Positions 49,649 to 60,281 of a DNA stretch of 64,000 bases are shown in pieces. The stretch is from Erigeron canadensis (Eukaryota > Streptophyta > Magnoliopsida > Asterales > Asteraceae): positions 17,608,001 through 17,672,000 of the forward strand of contig NC_057764.1 in NCBI RefSeq assembly GCF_010389155.1, written 5' to 3'. The position numbers and the translations under genes were made by a program. Under the pieces are notes generated by a model. That model did not search any database. It saw only the letters and a program-made list of their open reading frames with translations, and had not been told where the DNA came from. Positions within the stretch are counted from its first letter, which is position 1. Each line of letters opens with the position of its first letter.

Positions 49649-51415
49649 TTAAGAATCTTTTGGAGGTGCGGAAACTTCTTGTTTCTTAGGTTTATCATGA
49701 GAAAACCAGCCATATCTATCTCTATACCTAGTTGCACCATTTGAAGCATCCCTAGTTAGCAGAACTGAGCTAGATTTAGATACTTTAGGTAATGAACTAG
49801 ATTGAGAGTTAGATGAAGAAACATTTGAATTGATTTCCAGAAGCTTCACTTTGTTGTATTTGATTTTGGGAATGGTCTCAACTTGTTTGGTTTTGACATG
49901 CTTTTCCGAGGTAGGACACTTTGTTTTTAACTTATTGATTCTTGGTTTTTTGACAGTCTTTGGTTCAGTCTTGACAAGTTTTGGAATAACTCGTTTCTCT
50001 GAATAATATGAAGTTGGATCTTTGGAAAACAATTTTGGAGATTCCTCTTTTGATTCAACTTTGATTTTGGTAGATTCAATCTTTTTCTCAGTTTCAGAAT
50101 CAAAAGCATATTCTCCCTCCATGAATTTATCAAAATCACCTTTTGTGAAAGGTTTAACCGGAGAGATTTTTGAAAAATCAGGAATCTTGGTATCCAACTT
50201 CACACTATGGGTAGTCTCAGGAATTAGATCAACTTGAACTGACACATCTTTGGCTTCACAAGAAATTAGAGTAGAATTATCAACACCTATACTAGCACTA
50301 AGCTTAGGGTGAACAACTAACTCTTCAAGAGAATTACAAGTTAAAAACCTATAGTAGTACCATATCAAAACTAAACTATGTGCAAGTTCGTTATTAGATA
50401 AATCAGATTGCACATAATCATCATCTATAGTAGCAGCAGTTTGACATGAACACTCAAGAAAATCAGTCAAGGTCTGGGTGGAGGAATCAGTAGATGAAAC
50501 ACAATTAGTCTGAGTGGAATGGTTTACTACAACACTTAGATTAGTTTGAGTAGAAACATTCACACAAACTTTCTTGGTGTCTACATCAATTAATTCATTC
50601 TCTGAACTTTGATTTTGAAACTTGAGATGATCAATGACTTGTTGTTGAGAATTCACCTTTTGTTGTAAACCTTCTATTTGTTTTTCCAAAATTGTGGATG
50701 GAATATACATTTTAGTAGGTTTAGGTGAAATACCAATTGACTATTGATTTTGAAAATTTGATGCTATTTCTTCTAATTTGAAAATTGAAGATTCTTTAAA
50801 ATTACATGAAGCATTTATAGCATCATAGTTAACCAAAAATTCAGTTTGAGATATTTTCTCAACATCATCAGTCTCAAATTCGTCATCCAGTGGACGAATA
50901 AATTGTTGTACCAAACCAAGGCAAAGAAATTTTTCATCATACAGAGGTTCAATTTGTTCTTTTGCCTTTTGTAATGGAGTGATATTCTCAAATCCTAACC
51001 CATGAAGAAGTTCCAATTTGTCAATTTTCGACTTGTTGAAATAGGCAGTAAAATCTAAAAGAGGGTTTTGTTCAACTTTATATAACTTCTCTTGATAGAA
51101 AAGTATATTCTTTTTGAATTCCTCAATTTGGTTTTTAAGATTTTCAATCTCAACACCTTTCAAAAAACAAGTATGATTTAAATCAGAAATCTTTCTTTCT
51201 AGTTCAACATTGTTTGGTTTGGATTCTTGAAGCTTTTTATTAAGAATATCAACATCCATTTGTCTAGCATTTGCTCGAAGCCACTCATTGGTCTTTTGAA
51301 TTTCAAGATCTTGATTGGCTTTTTCAAGATCATGAATGGTCTTTTCAAGATTGTGACATTTATGTAATAACTTATAATCAGGAGAAGCATTCAACTCACA
51401 TTCTTTAACCAACAT
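49649..51415 (-). pseudogene. Copia element B: gag-pol coiled-coil linker
   Basis: Two pieces in the gag frame, 50741-51415 and 49649-50710, with stops between them. The first is strongly heptad-like (LHKCHNLEKTIHDLEKANQ), a coiled coil; the second is rich in Ser, Thr and Lys with no known domain. Such long coiled-coil linkers between the zinc knuckle and the protease occur in some plant Copia polyproteins. Confidence 0.75.
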
Positions 51416-51529
51416 TTGATCTTTGTATGTTTGAAAATCTTGTTTAATAGTATCATAATCAAAAAGTAATTTTGAATGTTCTTCAAAGAGTTATGAAAAT
51501 TCACTTTTAGAAAATGAAATACTATTTTT

Positions 51530-52948
51530 CTACTTCTTATTTTTGTTGGCTAAAGATGTGATATGAGTTCTCAAGTTTGATAAAGCTAAATCAAACGACT
51601 CTTTATCTTTAACTATTGAAAAAACAGAGTGTAGATTTACCACATCATCCGAGTACTCATCATCAGTGCTTTCAGCCTCAAAAGCTTTGTCCTTGGCCAA
51701 CCTCGCCATGAAGCACACATTTGCAGAGAGATCTTCATCTTCATCATCCGAGAGCAACAACCATTTGTCATCTTCAGCAAGCAATGCATAACCGGCTTCC
51801 ACTTGCTTTGCCAACAACATCTTCTGCTTGTAGTACTCATAGTTCTGCTTACGAGGTTGCTTGCAATCAATTGCAAAATGACCAGGATTACCACAATTGT
51901 AGCACTTTTTATCAGAAGCTTTACCCTTCTCAGCAACTTGTTTGTCATAACCTTCAACTTTCTTTTCAACATGCTTGGATCCACTTGATTCACCTTGATC
52001 ATAACTCTTTGAATGATAGTGTTCCTTCTTGGGAAATGCACTTGTGGAAGAAGTGCGGAGATTGTTGTTTGTTGGCCTCGCTTTGTAGAACTTTTTCTTG
52101 AAGTGCTTGGTAACCGTGGCAAGAGCTTGATATAATTCGTCAGAAACACCATCTCTTGGAGCCAACATATCATCTCCCTCCTCATCAGACGAAGAAACAA
52201 CTACCATTTGCCTTTTAAGAGCTTTAGAAACCTTCTTTTCAACAATTAATGCCAAAGGATCAGAAGATACAACTTCTGGCATTTTGTTTGATGAAGCTTT
52301 GTTTAGGAATTGATGTTCATTGAGTTTGAAAGATTCATGAAGATTATGGATGGAGAACTTGGCCAGATTTTGATATTGCTTAATCTGAGTTCCATAATCT
52401 TCCCACTCAGGACCAAGAGCTTTGATAAATTTGATGTTTAACTCAATCTCTGATTTCTTGACATTGTTCTTCCTAAGTTCATTTATGACATTGCAGAATC
52501 TACAGTAGACAGCCTCTAGAGATTCATTTGGCAATTTGCTGAAGTTGTCAAACTCAGTCAACACATTTGTCAATCTAATTGTTGAAGTTAGGTCAGATCC
52601 TTCCATTTGTCTTGCCACCTCATCCCATATCTCCTTGGCTGTATCATAAGAATCAACAGAACCATAGATTTCATCTGGTAGTACTTTGTATAAGCATGAT
52701 CTAGCTCTGTTATCTGCAGTTGTTCGATCTTTTTGTTCAGCATTCAAAAGATCAAGAGTGAGTATTGCACTAGTAGTGGGATGACGATGAACTGCAAGTC
52801 CATTAAGAATGGAATCTTTAAGAAGGTGACCATTTGGTTGACATTCCAAATAATCCATGAATCTTTTCTTCCATAGTCCATAAGAACCATGGTAGAGAAC
52901 TAGACGTCTTGTGTCAGAACCTAATGCCAAAGCTTCACGCGAAGCCAT
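51530..52948 (-). CDS. Copia element B: gag
   Basis: The ATG at 52946-52948 (MASREALALGSDTR) opens 472 residues. The UBN2-type gag domain covers about residues 30-230 (WKKRFMDYLE, then ARQMEGSD, then LPNESLEAVYCRFC). The zinc knuckle CYNCGNPGHFAIDC is intact. The C-terminal part is acidic. The frame ends in TAG at 51530 and continues past it to the coiled-coil linker, so either this is a premature stop or the linker lost its join. This is the best preserved ORF of the element. Confidence 0.85.
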   Translation of the reverse strand: MASREALALGSDTRRLVLYHGSYGLWKKRFMDYLECQPNGHLLKDSILNGLAVHRHPTTSAILTLDLLNAEQKDRTTADNRARSCLYKVLPDEIYGSVDSYDTAKEIWDEVARQMEGSDLTSTIRLTNVLTEFDNFSKLPNESLEAVYCRFCNVINELRKNNVKKSEIELNIKFIKALGPEWEDYGTQIKQYQNLAKFSIHNLHESFKLNEHQFLNKASSNKMPEVVSSDPLALIVEKKVSKALKRQMVVVSSSDEEGDDMLAPRDGVSDELYQALATVTKHFKKKFYKARPTNNNLRTSSTSAFPKKEHYHSKSYDQGESSGSKHVEKKVEGYDKQVAEKGKASDKKCYNCGNPGHFAIDCKQPRKQNYEYYKQKMLLAKQVEAGYALLAEDDKWLLLSDDEDEDLSANVCFMARLAKDKAFEAESTDDEYSDDVVNLHSVFSIVKDKESFDLALSNLRTHITSLANKNKK

Positions 52949-54238
52949 TTGAAAGAGATTTGATTTGGAACTTGAATTAGAATGAAAGTTGAAAATATCA
53001 GAAGTTGAAACGATCTTGGAGAAGATCGTCCTAGGATAAGATCGTTTGGAAGAAGATCGTCCTAGTAGAATGAAGTAAGACGAATTGAAACAGATCGTCT
53101 TAGGTTTTTTTTTTTTTAAAATGAGACGATTCAAGGAAGATCGTCTTGAAGAACCTTGGATGAAATTTGATTAAGTATGGAATGAAAAGTGAAATTGAAT
53201 GATGATTTTGTCTTTTGGAATTGGAAACTGAAACTGAAAGAAAGTGATTGAAAGTTGAAATTTGAAACCGAAAGAATTGGAAATGAAACGATCTTGTGTA
53301 AGATCGTCTTGGAATTTTGAAAAAGAAAATGAGACGGTCTTGTATAAGATCGTCTTGTAAGACTGAGAAATTGTCTAAGAATTTTAAGAAAATTTGGACA
53401 GAGTTTAGTTATGAATTGATAGGAATGAATTTGAGCAAAACCAATCAAGAATGATCAGTTACCTAGGAAGTGTGTGATTCCCAATCACAAAAACTTCAAA
53501 GTATCAACCAAACCACACCAACTTACAACAGACACTGAGACGATCTTGATCAAGATCGTCCTAGAGTCAAGTAACTGAGACGATCTTGGCAAAATCGTCT
53601 TAGTATTCTGCCAAAACTTTCAAAGTATAAAACTTTGAATTGACCAAAACCGATCCTTTCGGATTAGTTAGCCACAATCAATACTTTACGCCACAACCAC
53701 TTGCTAGAACGATCTTGTGAAGATCGTCCTACAAGCCACAACACAGAAAGTATGAATGAATGAAAATTCAAGCACTGAGACGATCTGCAGAGGATCATCC
53801 TAGTGAGAATCGTTCTGATATCGTCTTCTTCATCAAACTAGTATGAACAAACTCCATTGATGACTTTTAAAGCTTCAATATCTTTCGATTTACTTGGAGT
53901 TAGAACCTGAAACAACTTGCAAAACGTTTTTTAATTACGTCCACAACAAATCCTTGAACAAAATTCAGCTAAAAACACAACAGAATCAAATCCCGAAATT
54001 TGAGCGCCAAAAACTCAAAATTAAATTTTGAGTTCTAAATCGAATTGGAACTTGAAACTTGACAGGATTACGTTTAAAACTATCAGGAATCTAATGGTGA
54101 ACAAAAAACGATGATTTTATGTGATTTTTTCGGTGAAAAATGATGAAACAGTGACGGTATGAAAAACGGTTTTTGATATGAAATTGGATGAAAATTGAGA
54201 TCAAAATCAGTTATGGATCGATATCAAAGTGATTTTAT

Positions 54239-54250
54239 GCTCTGATACCA
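54239..54250 (-). other. Primer binding site of Copia element B
   Basis: On the - strand TGGTATCAGAGC, the perfect initiator-Met tRNA type, two bases inside the right LTR. Confidence 0.88.
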
Positions 54251-54252
54251 CA

Positions 54253-54566
54253 TGTAATAACACGATTTCTTCTCTGGATTCGATCTCAACAATGGCGGAT
54301 CAAGTGTGTGTGTTCTTGGTGTGTTTAGTGTGTGTAATTTCTAGAGAGAGAGAGAGAGATTGGAACGATAAGGATTAAGTTGTATGTAAAAATGGATTAA
54401 AGGCTTATGATTTTTAAGGAGTTTAGGGTATTTATAGTCTAAATCTACAATTAAGCTAATTGACACTCCTAGTCCCTCAACCTTAGAAATCATTTCACCA
54501 TGTCTTAACAACAACAACGTCCACTAACTTAAATTACAATTTATCACTATTTTTGGATTTCTAACA
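54253..54566 (-). repeat. 5' LTR of Copia element B
   Basis: 314 bp partner of 42474-42785; ends TGTAATAAC and TTCTAACA. Confidence 0.9.
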
Positions 54567-55137
54567 TAAGATGATAATCAGGCAATTTTTCTGGATTGGT
54601 TCTGAGATTAAGATCTATATATAGTTTGGCGGTTTATATAACAGAAGGGGAGATTGATAAGAAAGACATCGGGTGATTGGTAGAGTTGTGAAGATACAAG
54701 ACATAGTTGGTAACTTCTTTTTGAGAGGGGGTTTATGATATTAAATTTTGTGATTCAGGTCGTAGAGTTTCTTATCTTTATGAGAGCTGATTAATTTGAT
54801 GTTGATTGTTGGAAACTCAACTTCTCTATTATATGTTGGTTAAGCAAGACGTGATTAATTTCTCCAGCAATGATCCAAGGGTGGAAGATTGCAATGCTTA
54901 ATTCGGAGGTGGAGACTGTTGAGGGGGAGAACTACGGTGAGATGTATTGGGTTAGTTGGTTGTCATAAAGATACAGGGGTTTTGCAGTTTGAAGATCAGA
55001 GTGTAGTGCCAGAAGATCGAGTTTCAACACAGAAGACCCGATATCATTAGTTAAGGGGGAGTCTGGTGATGCAGTTTTTCTATAACTAATGTATATCGGA
55101 GTTCAACAGAATTGATTGCACTCGAAAAGGGGGAGTC

Positions 55138-55694
55138 TGTTAGTGCAGTTTCTCTGCACCTATTATTGTCCGCTGCAATGCAATTCAGGAGATGGGCTAT
55201 TGGAGTTGCACATATACTACATTGTCTATGCTATGGTGTGTATACTACATTATGCGTATATGATAATAATCTCTATGAGATAATATTTTATTATACGTGA
55301 CAACTGATTATTTTGTATAAGATGATGTCTATACTACACTAATCTCTATGAGATAATAGTGTAGTATACGTCCTGTTAGCCCATGTCCAGCCCAGATAAG
55401 TATGTGACGGTATATATACGTGTTATAGTTCTAGGGTTTCAGCTTAATAGTTTTAGACTAGTCAGAAGCTATTCACCGGAACGGGGTAGAGATCTATACC
55501 CCGTCCCACCATGATGTATACTCATTTGGTACTTGTAATCTTGCCGATTAATGATAATATATGAGTTTTACATCTGTATTTATCTCCAATTCTTATCATG
55601 TATGTGTGATTATTTTAAAAGCCTCAAGAACGGATTGAGGTGGATTCCGCACATCTAGATTCGTACACATCTCGATGTTCTAGGTCAACGGGAC
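55138..55694 (+). repeat. 3' LTR of Copia element A
   Basis: About 557 bp, starts TGTTAGTGCAG right after the G-rich polypurine tract. Shares with the 5' LTR the blocks GCAATGCAATTCAGGAGATG and TAGAGATCTATACCCCGTCC. Confidence 0.82.
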
Positions 55695-55698
55695 CTAA

Positions 55699-55830
55699 CC
55701 TTCCAAACGTGTCACCAAGTAGTAAAAAGGATAGCCTCAAGTCTAAGACGGGATTTTCCATTTATGACAAGTGAGTTGCACCATGATAATGTAGCTTCAT
55801 GGGTGACTGTGGGAATGATTATTAATTAAT
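55699..55830 (-). mobile_element. LINE, part 1 of a split LINE (5'-truncated)
   Basis: On the - strand it encodes SLVINGKSRLRLEAILFTTW and then a stop and HVWK, matching the end of a LINE ORF2. Joined to the - strand of 41148 it continues as HVWKARNNAL with no loss of frame. Upstream homology fades near 55830, the usual 5' truncation. Confidence 0.65.
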
Positions 55831-56440
55831 AGAAAAAACACAATATAATTTATATAATCTTTGTACTTATATTTAAAATAGAAAAATAAGTATTAATGAT
55901 TAGGATTATTATTGATGATTAAAATTAAAATTGATTATTATGATCATACATGGCAACATAGATATAGCAATTTAAATGAAAAAAATGACATCTCATTAAA
56001 AATTTAATGTAACAAAAAACTAAAAATGTCACCAAAATGGCATAACCAAATCATTGTTTAGCCAATGATGGATTCCGAGCAACAGAATGAATTGAAGGAA
56101 ATATATATCCTTTTTTAGTTACGTAGAAAATATTTTAACGGCAAGAATTTACCAAAATTAATGATAACAGTTTTTAGGGTAGTTATTAATTATTAATTTA
56201 CTATATTAAAAAATATTTGAATGAATTAAAAAGATATAATTAAATCTTGTTAAATACAGTGTTAATAATGATAGACCAAGTGTCTTACAAATTTAAGATA
56301 TGATAGCTTATTTTTAAAACGAGTTAATAGAAAATATAATATGAAATCTTATCAATACTTATTTTAATAGAAATAAAATAAATTATTTCTCTATATTAAT
56401 CATAAACCTATATAACTTTGCCTAATTTAAGTATATGTCT
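55831..56440 (+). other. AT-rich intergenic DNA, nothing recognised
   Basis: No ORF, repeat or gene fragment could be supported here. Confidence 0.5.
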
Positions 56441-57425
56441 TTGGTGAGAAAAGTTAATTTAGGGACATTTTTAAATTAAGGATATTAGAAACACTTATCA
56501 ATCGTTTATTTTTCACCATCTATGAGCACCACCACCACCACCTTCACCGCTACCACCACCATTAATTATCTCCGACCACCAAGATGATTCTCTAGCAACG
56601 ATGACCACCGCCACCACGACTTAACTTACACATGTGTAAGTTTTACAACCACCATCACCATCACCACCATCATCTCCAACTACCACCATGATCTTTCGGC
56701 GACGGCAACCACCACCACCACCACGAATTATACATGTGTAAGTTATAACTTACACATGTGTATCAGATCCAGTTAGATTTCCTACTGTTCCAGTTTTTGT
56801 CCCTCAGAGTCATGCATCTACTACTGTAGTCCCATATAATCATTCAAGTACGTAGGCTACCACAGATCAATATTTTATTTTTACTCCTCCTGCACCTGTT
56901 GTTGAGAATTGGAACCACTATGATGCACTTTCCCAGATTAACACTGATGAGGTTAGTATTACCTTAGTGAAGCCTATTATTACTGATGATGATATAGAGG
57001 ATGTTTCTAATAGCGATGAAGTTGAATCTGATGAAGGTGAAAATGCTTAGTTCATGAATATCCTTGGTTCATAATGATTGAGTACTAGCTTTGTTTTACG
57101 TTTTCTTGCTTAGATTCCTAGTTTGATTGTTGTTGGGTGATATGGGCTTGTCCAGTCATTCACTTGATTCATTTCCTGCATCACGGATCCTCTTTATCAT
57201 TTTTGGGGTACCCGTGAGAGATTTTACTATGTAAATGTTTTATTCAACTGGGATTCTGCTATGTTGTCTGTTCTTATCTGGGATTAATACAAGTTAACAG
57301 GGGTAACGACCTTTTACCGAAAAAAACTTAAACATGTGTAAGTTACAAATTACATATTTGTAAAGTTTCATGTCCCTAATGGTCCCTAATTTAAGATGTT
57401 CATAAATTAACCCACCCCTATCTCT
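56440..57425 (+). mobile_element. TIR element carrying CAC repeats and a captured coding fragment
   Basis: The left end (GGTGAGAAAAGTTAATTTAG) and the reverse complement of the right end (GGTGGGTTAATTTATGAACA) are imperfect inverted repeats of about 50 bases. Inside lie two CAC-rich blocks (56522-56620 and 56645-56730), three palindromes of the ACACATGTGT type and the fragment 56766-57050. It shares the palindrome with the foldback elements at 20461 and 25893. Confidence 0.45.
56766..57050 (+). pseudogene. Captured C-terminal coding fragment, source unknown
   Basis: One frame encodes 94 residues to a TAG at 57048-57050 with a single in-frame stop after NHSST. The content is gene-like: Pro/Val-rich, then an aromatic segment ENWNHYDAL, then a strongly acidic end (DDDIEDVSNSDEVESDEGEN). 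The 3' flank looks like a UTR. It lacks a start codon and probably came from a host or retroelement gene by capture. No domain is recognised. Confidence 0.4.
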
Positions 57426-58038
57426 GGTGCACCTATATTTATATTTATAAACTTTATATTTTTTCAAATTTGCCAATAAAGAATATCATGTAAGATTAAT
57501 TTAAATTTAAATAAAGATTTTTAATTTAAAAATTAACAAATAAACAAAAATTTTACATGTAAGTTGAATAAACGTGTCATATAAATTTTTTTATATTCTC
57601 TTTTGGTTAAATATAAAGATAAAATTCTTTTCCAAAACCAATTATATACTCGCAATTGTTTCTTACATTTACCAAAGTGTGACATGGTCTCAAGTCCATT
57701 ATACCACATCGATCGACACTTGAAATGTGTTATGTTTTTGTTATCTTATTGATTTTCTCTTTCAAAAAACTCATGGTAAAAGGGAGACATAAATGTAGGA
57801 TGGAAACAGAAAGAGGCACTATTGTCCAACAAAAACTACTCGTCAAAGAAATCAATATAGAATATGTGGTTGCTTTTTATCCTTGCGTATAAATTTCGTT
57901 GCATACCTTTCTTCTTTTGACCAAGTCAATACTCAATATGAAGATGGTTTTCTATACATGACCTAACTCTTTAAATTCACAATCATATTTTTTCTTCATT
58001 AATTCATCAACCTCAACCAAAAAAAAAAAAGAAAAATA
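57426..58038 (+). other. Upstream region of CRK-3
   Basis: AT-rich. The last part (from about 57800) resembles the upstream of CRK-2 exon 1 (17500-17640), including TGACC(A/C)AGTCAATAC and AAGATGGTTTTCTAT. A promoter is likely here but no clear TATA box can be pinned. Confidence 0.5.
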
Positions 58039-58831
58039 ATGCTCATACTCAACATAAAACTCCTTATATGGACTTCTTTTATGTTCATATATCTAGTCAA
58101 TACAACCACCTTGGCTCAACCCGAATTCGTTTCCTACTTCTGTGACGATGCCTTTAACTATACCGTGAACAGCACGTATAGAAGGAATCTAGACACGGCC
58201 CTTTCCGGCCTACCAAGAACCAACTCCGGTTTTGGTTTCTTCAATGAGTACACGGGCGAAGGAATTGATAGAGTCAACGCGGTTGTTCTTTGTCATGGTG
58301 ACGTCAATCCAGATGTATGTCGGAGTTGTCTAAATGACTCTGTAGCTAAGTTACGTAGTATTTGCCCCAAACAAAAGACAGCAATAGGCTACTACGACTA
58401 TTGCATATTGCAATACTCCAACCAAACTATATTGCAACAATCTAAATTCAGGTTTTATGTGTATTTAGCTAACCCTCAAAATGCTAGTGATATTAGTCAA
58501 TTCAATGAAGCTCTGAGACCATTACTAGCTGGCTTGAGACAGAAGGCTGCAGATGGTGATCCGCTACTGAAATTTGCCACTGGGAACAGGAGCGATTTAT
58601 CGGATTTCTCGACTATAAATGCACTTGTTCAGTGTAGTCCTGACTTGTCCGAGTTTGATTGTAATTCTTGCTTAGAAGATTCAATAAATAGGATACCACA
58701 GTTTTTTAACGGGAGAATTGGTGGGAGAATTCTTAAACCCATGTGTAATTTAAGGTATGAGACATATGAGTTTTTTAATGAGACTACTGACATAGTCTCA
58801 TCACCACCAGTATTGCAACCATCACCACCAG
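58039..58831 (+). CDS. CRK-3: first exon of a cysteine-rich receptor-like kinase (two DUF26 domains)
   Basis: The ATG at 58039 starts a signal peptide (residues 1-26, hydrophobic, ending LA). DUF26 domain 1 follows with the motif C85-X8-C94-X2-C97 and domain 2 with C199-X8-C208-X2-C211, each with more cysteines downstream (for example ILKPMC). Potential N-glycosylation sites are NYT, NST, NDS, NQT, NAS and NET. A Pro/Ser-rich stalk ends at the splice donor CCAG|GTACG, phase 1, the same phase as CRK-2. No stop or frameshift. DUF26 domains face the apoplast and some bind sugars (family knowledge). The transmembrane and kinase exons are not found in the remaining 5.1 kb, so they lie beyond the window or are lost. 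Confidence 0.88.
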
Positions 58832-59800
58832 GTACGCTATTAATTATATGTTCCGTTAACCTTCTATTTAATGGTATATTAATACAATTATTATGAAGAG
58901 AGGAGTGTATATGAAACGAAGCGAGGAGTGCATCTGAATCGCCCAAAACTATTTGAACAAAAATATATAACAAGTTAGAATAAATTTTATAGGGTCATTT
59001 TTCGTGAAGAATTCAAATTTTCCAATTCAAGAAAATACTTTAGACTCTTCTTAAAATGATGTAACAGAACTAGTATGTAAGTTTGAGGACCCGAAAAGGT
59101 CAAATGAAGGCTCGAGAAAAGTGAGCGTTGAAGATAGAGGAGCGCAGCCATTGAAGTCTATAAGAGTCGCGCTCCGCGACACAACGCTCTGTGATGCAAA
59201 GGTCGCGCTCCCTGTTGCACTCCAAGAACACTTTTTTTGACGTATTTCAACATTTTGACTCAAATTATGAACTTTTCAAAACACTTAACCATTTATACAA
59301 GTTAAAAACATGTGACTAAAGACTTTAAAGCTTTCATTTGACCAAAGTTACAACAAAAGGAAAACTATGTCCAACATTACCAAAACCTTTCAAAGCTAAA
59401 GATTCATAGTTTGCAAGTTTCGCAACCATGTCACAATAAAGCATTCAAAATACAAACTTGGGCTACGTGGAGCACCTGAACCATCGAGATCTTCTAACCA
59501 TCACAACTATTGCACAATAGTATGAAAGTTCTTACCCAAAAGCTTTACACAAGTCACTTCTATGTAGTCATCTCTTTACCTCACCTACTACCTTCTCCTA
59601 TTAAAAAAAGAAAGAAAGTAAACATTAGCAAAATGCTTAGGAAATGCATACAGATATAATCATACACAAGTTAACAAAATCAACAAAATCCTACATATAT
59701 CAACAAAATCCTACATATAGCCTATAACATGTATATACCATGTTGTCTCTTGCATACAAATCACAACACAAGTTATATGGATCCATACGCAATGCTTGTA
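58832..59800 (+). other. CRK-3 intron or flank, no gene seen
   Basis: A GC-richer patch at 59080-59225 has a palindrome GTCGCGCTCCGCGAC and resembles LTR or transposon-end DNA. The rest is AT-rich. A 20-base unit AAATCAACAAAATCCTACAT-like is tandemly doubled near 59680. Confidence 0.45.
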
Positions 59801-60281
59801 GTACTTTACCCACGTAACTGGTAGGAAATTACACACCAACTAGTCTCAAAATGCTTTTGGAATATATTTATATCGTGACGACCCAAAGCATCTACTGTGC
59901 CTTGGTGAAAAATATGCAAAATGCTTAGGTAGGGATTGAATGACGTTAAAGTTGTGTATATCATTAACAATACAGAGAAATATCTCCTTGCGTGTTCGAA
60001 ATCTTCTTTGGAACATGTCGGGTGGGTAAGTGATTTCAGGCGTAAAGTAATAATCATACAAAAGTTTAGTGGCACCAACATGATCTCGGTAGATCACCCT
60101 TCTTGTTAACTTCGCTCTTGAACCGGAAGCTTCTTGACTCTCTATTTCTTCTTCATCAAAAACAATGGCAAGACATGCGCTAACAGCGTGGGGGATTGAA
60201 AACAGCATTCACCTGCTCAACAACCCTTCGTATTGGTTCGTAATCATAACTTGCTGATGATGAAATTGATAAACTTGACAT
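59800..60281 (-). pseudogene. PIF/Harbinger transposase fragment
   Basis: On the - strand the ATG at 60279-60281 (MSSLSISSSASYDYEPIRRV) opens a frame that breaks near 60190; it continues in the next frame with RDHVGATKLLYDYYF and PPDMFQRRFRTRKEIFLCIV, the conserved N-terminal region of plant Harbinger (ALP1/HARBI1-like) transposases. A second frameshift near 59900 gives DALGRH, the equivalent of the conserved DATGR(K/H) block. The catalytic DDE region is absent, so it is a truncated relic. Possible element end at 60540-60630 (GC-rich, ending AAGGAGCGACC) was not matched to a partner. Confidence 0.7.

Larger units (their letters stand above)
42474..54566 (-). mobile_element. Copia element B, near full length, decayed coding
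   Basis: LTRs at 42474-42785 and 54253-54566 share the sequence TGTAATAACACGATTTC...TTTCTAACA. On the - strand a perfect primer site TGGTATCAGAGC (54239-54250) follows the right LTR, then gag, a long linker, protease, integrase, RT and RNase H, then about 2.9 kb of 3' non-coding DNA and a polypurine tract GAGGGGAAGAA by the left LTR. Flanking bases AAAGA and TAAGA are a possible 5 bp target duplication with one change. Domain order integrase before RT is diagnostic for Ty1/Copia. Several stops and frameshifts make it non-autonomous now. Confidence 0.9.
41149..55694 (+). mobile_element. Copia element A, non-autonomous, hosting element B
   Basis: Two similar LTRs (41149-41720 and 55138-55694) are in direct orientation. 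A primer site TGGTATCAGGGC (41728-41739, one base off the initiator-Met tRNA type) follows the first and a polypurine tract AAAAGGGGGAGTC precedes the second. Apart from the nested element B (42474-54566) only about 1.3 kb of internal DNA remains, without gag or pol, so it is a deletion or non-autonomous derivative. Target duplication: CTAGC at 41144-41148 and CTAAC at 55695-55699, one mismatch. Removing the element restores a LINE reading frame. Confidence 0.8.

Noticed and set aside
51530..51532. A regulated stop codon between gag and pol of Copia element B
   Set aside because: Further in-frame stops and frameshifts downstream show general decay, so a programmed readthrough signal is not supported.
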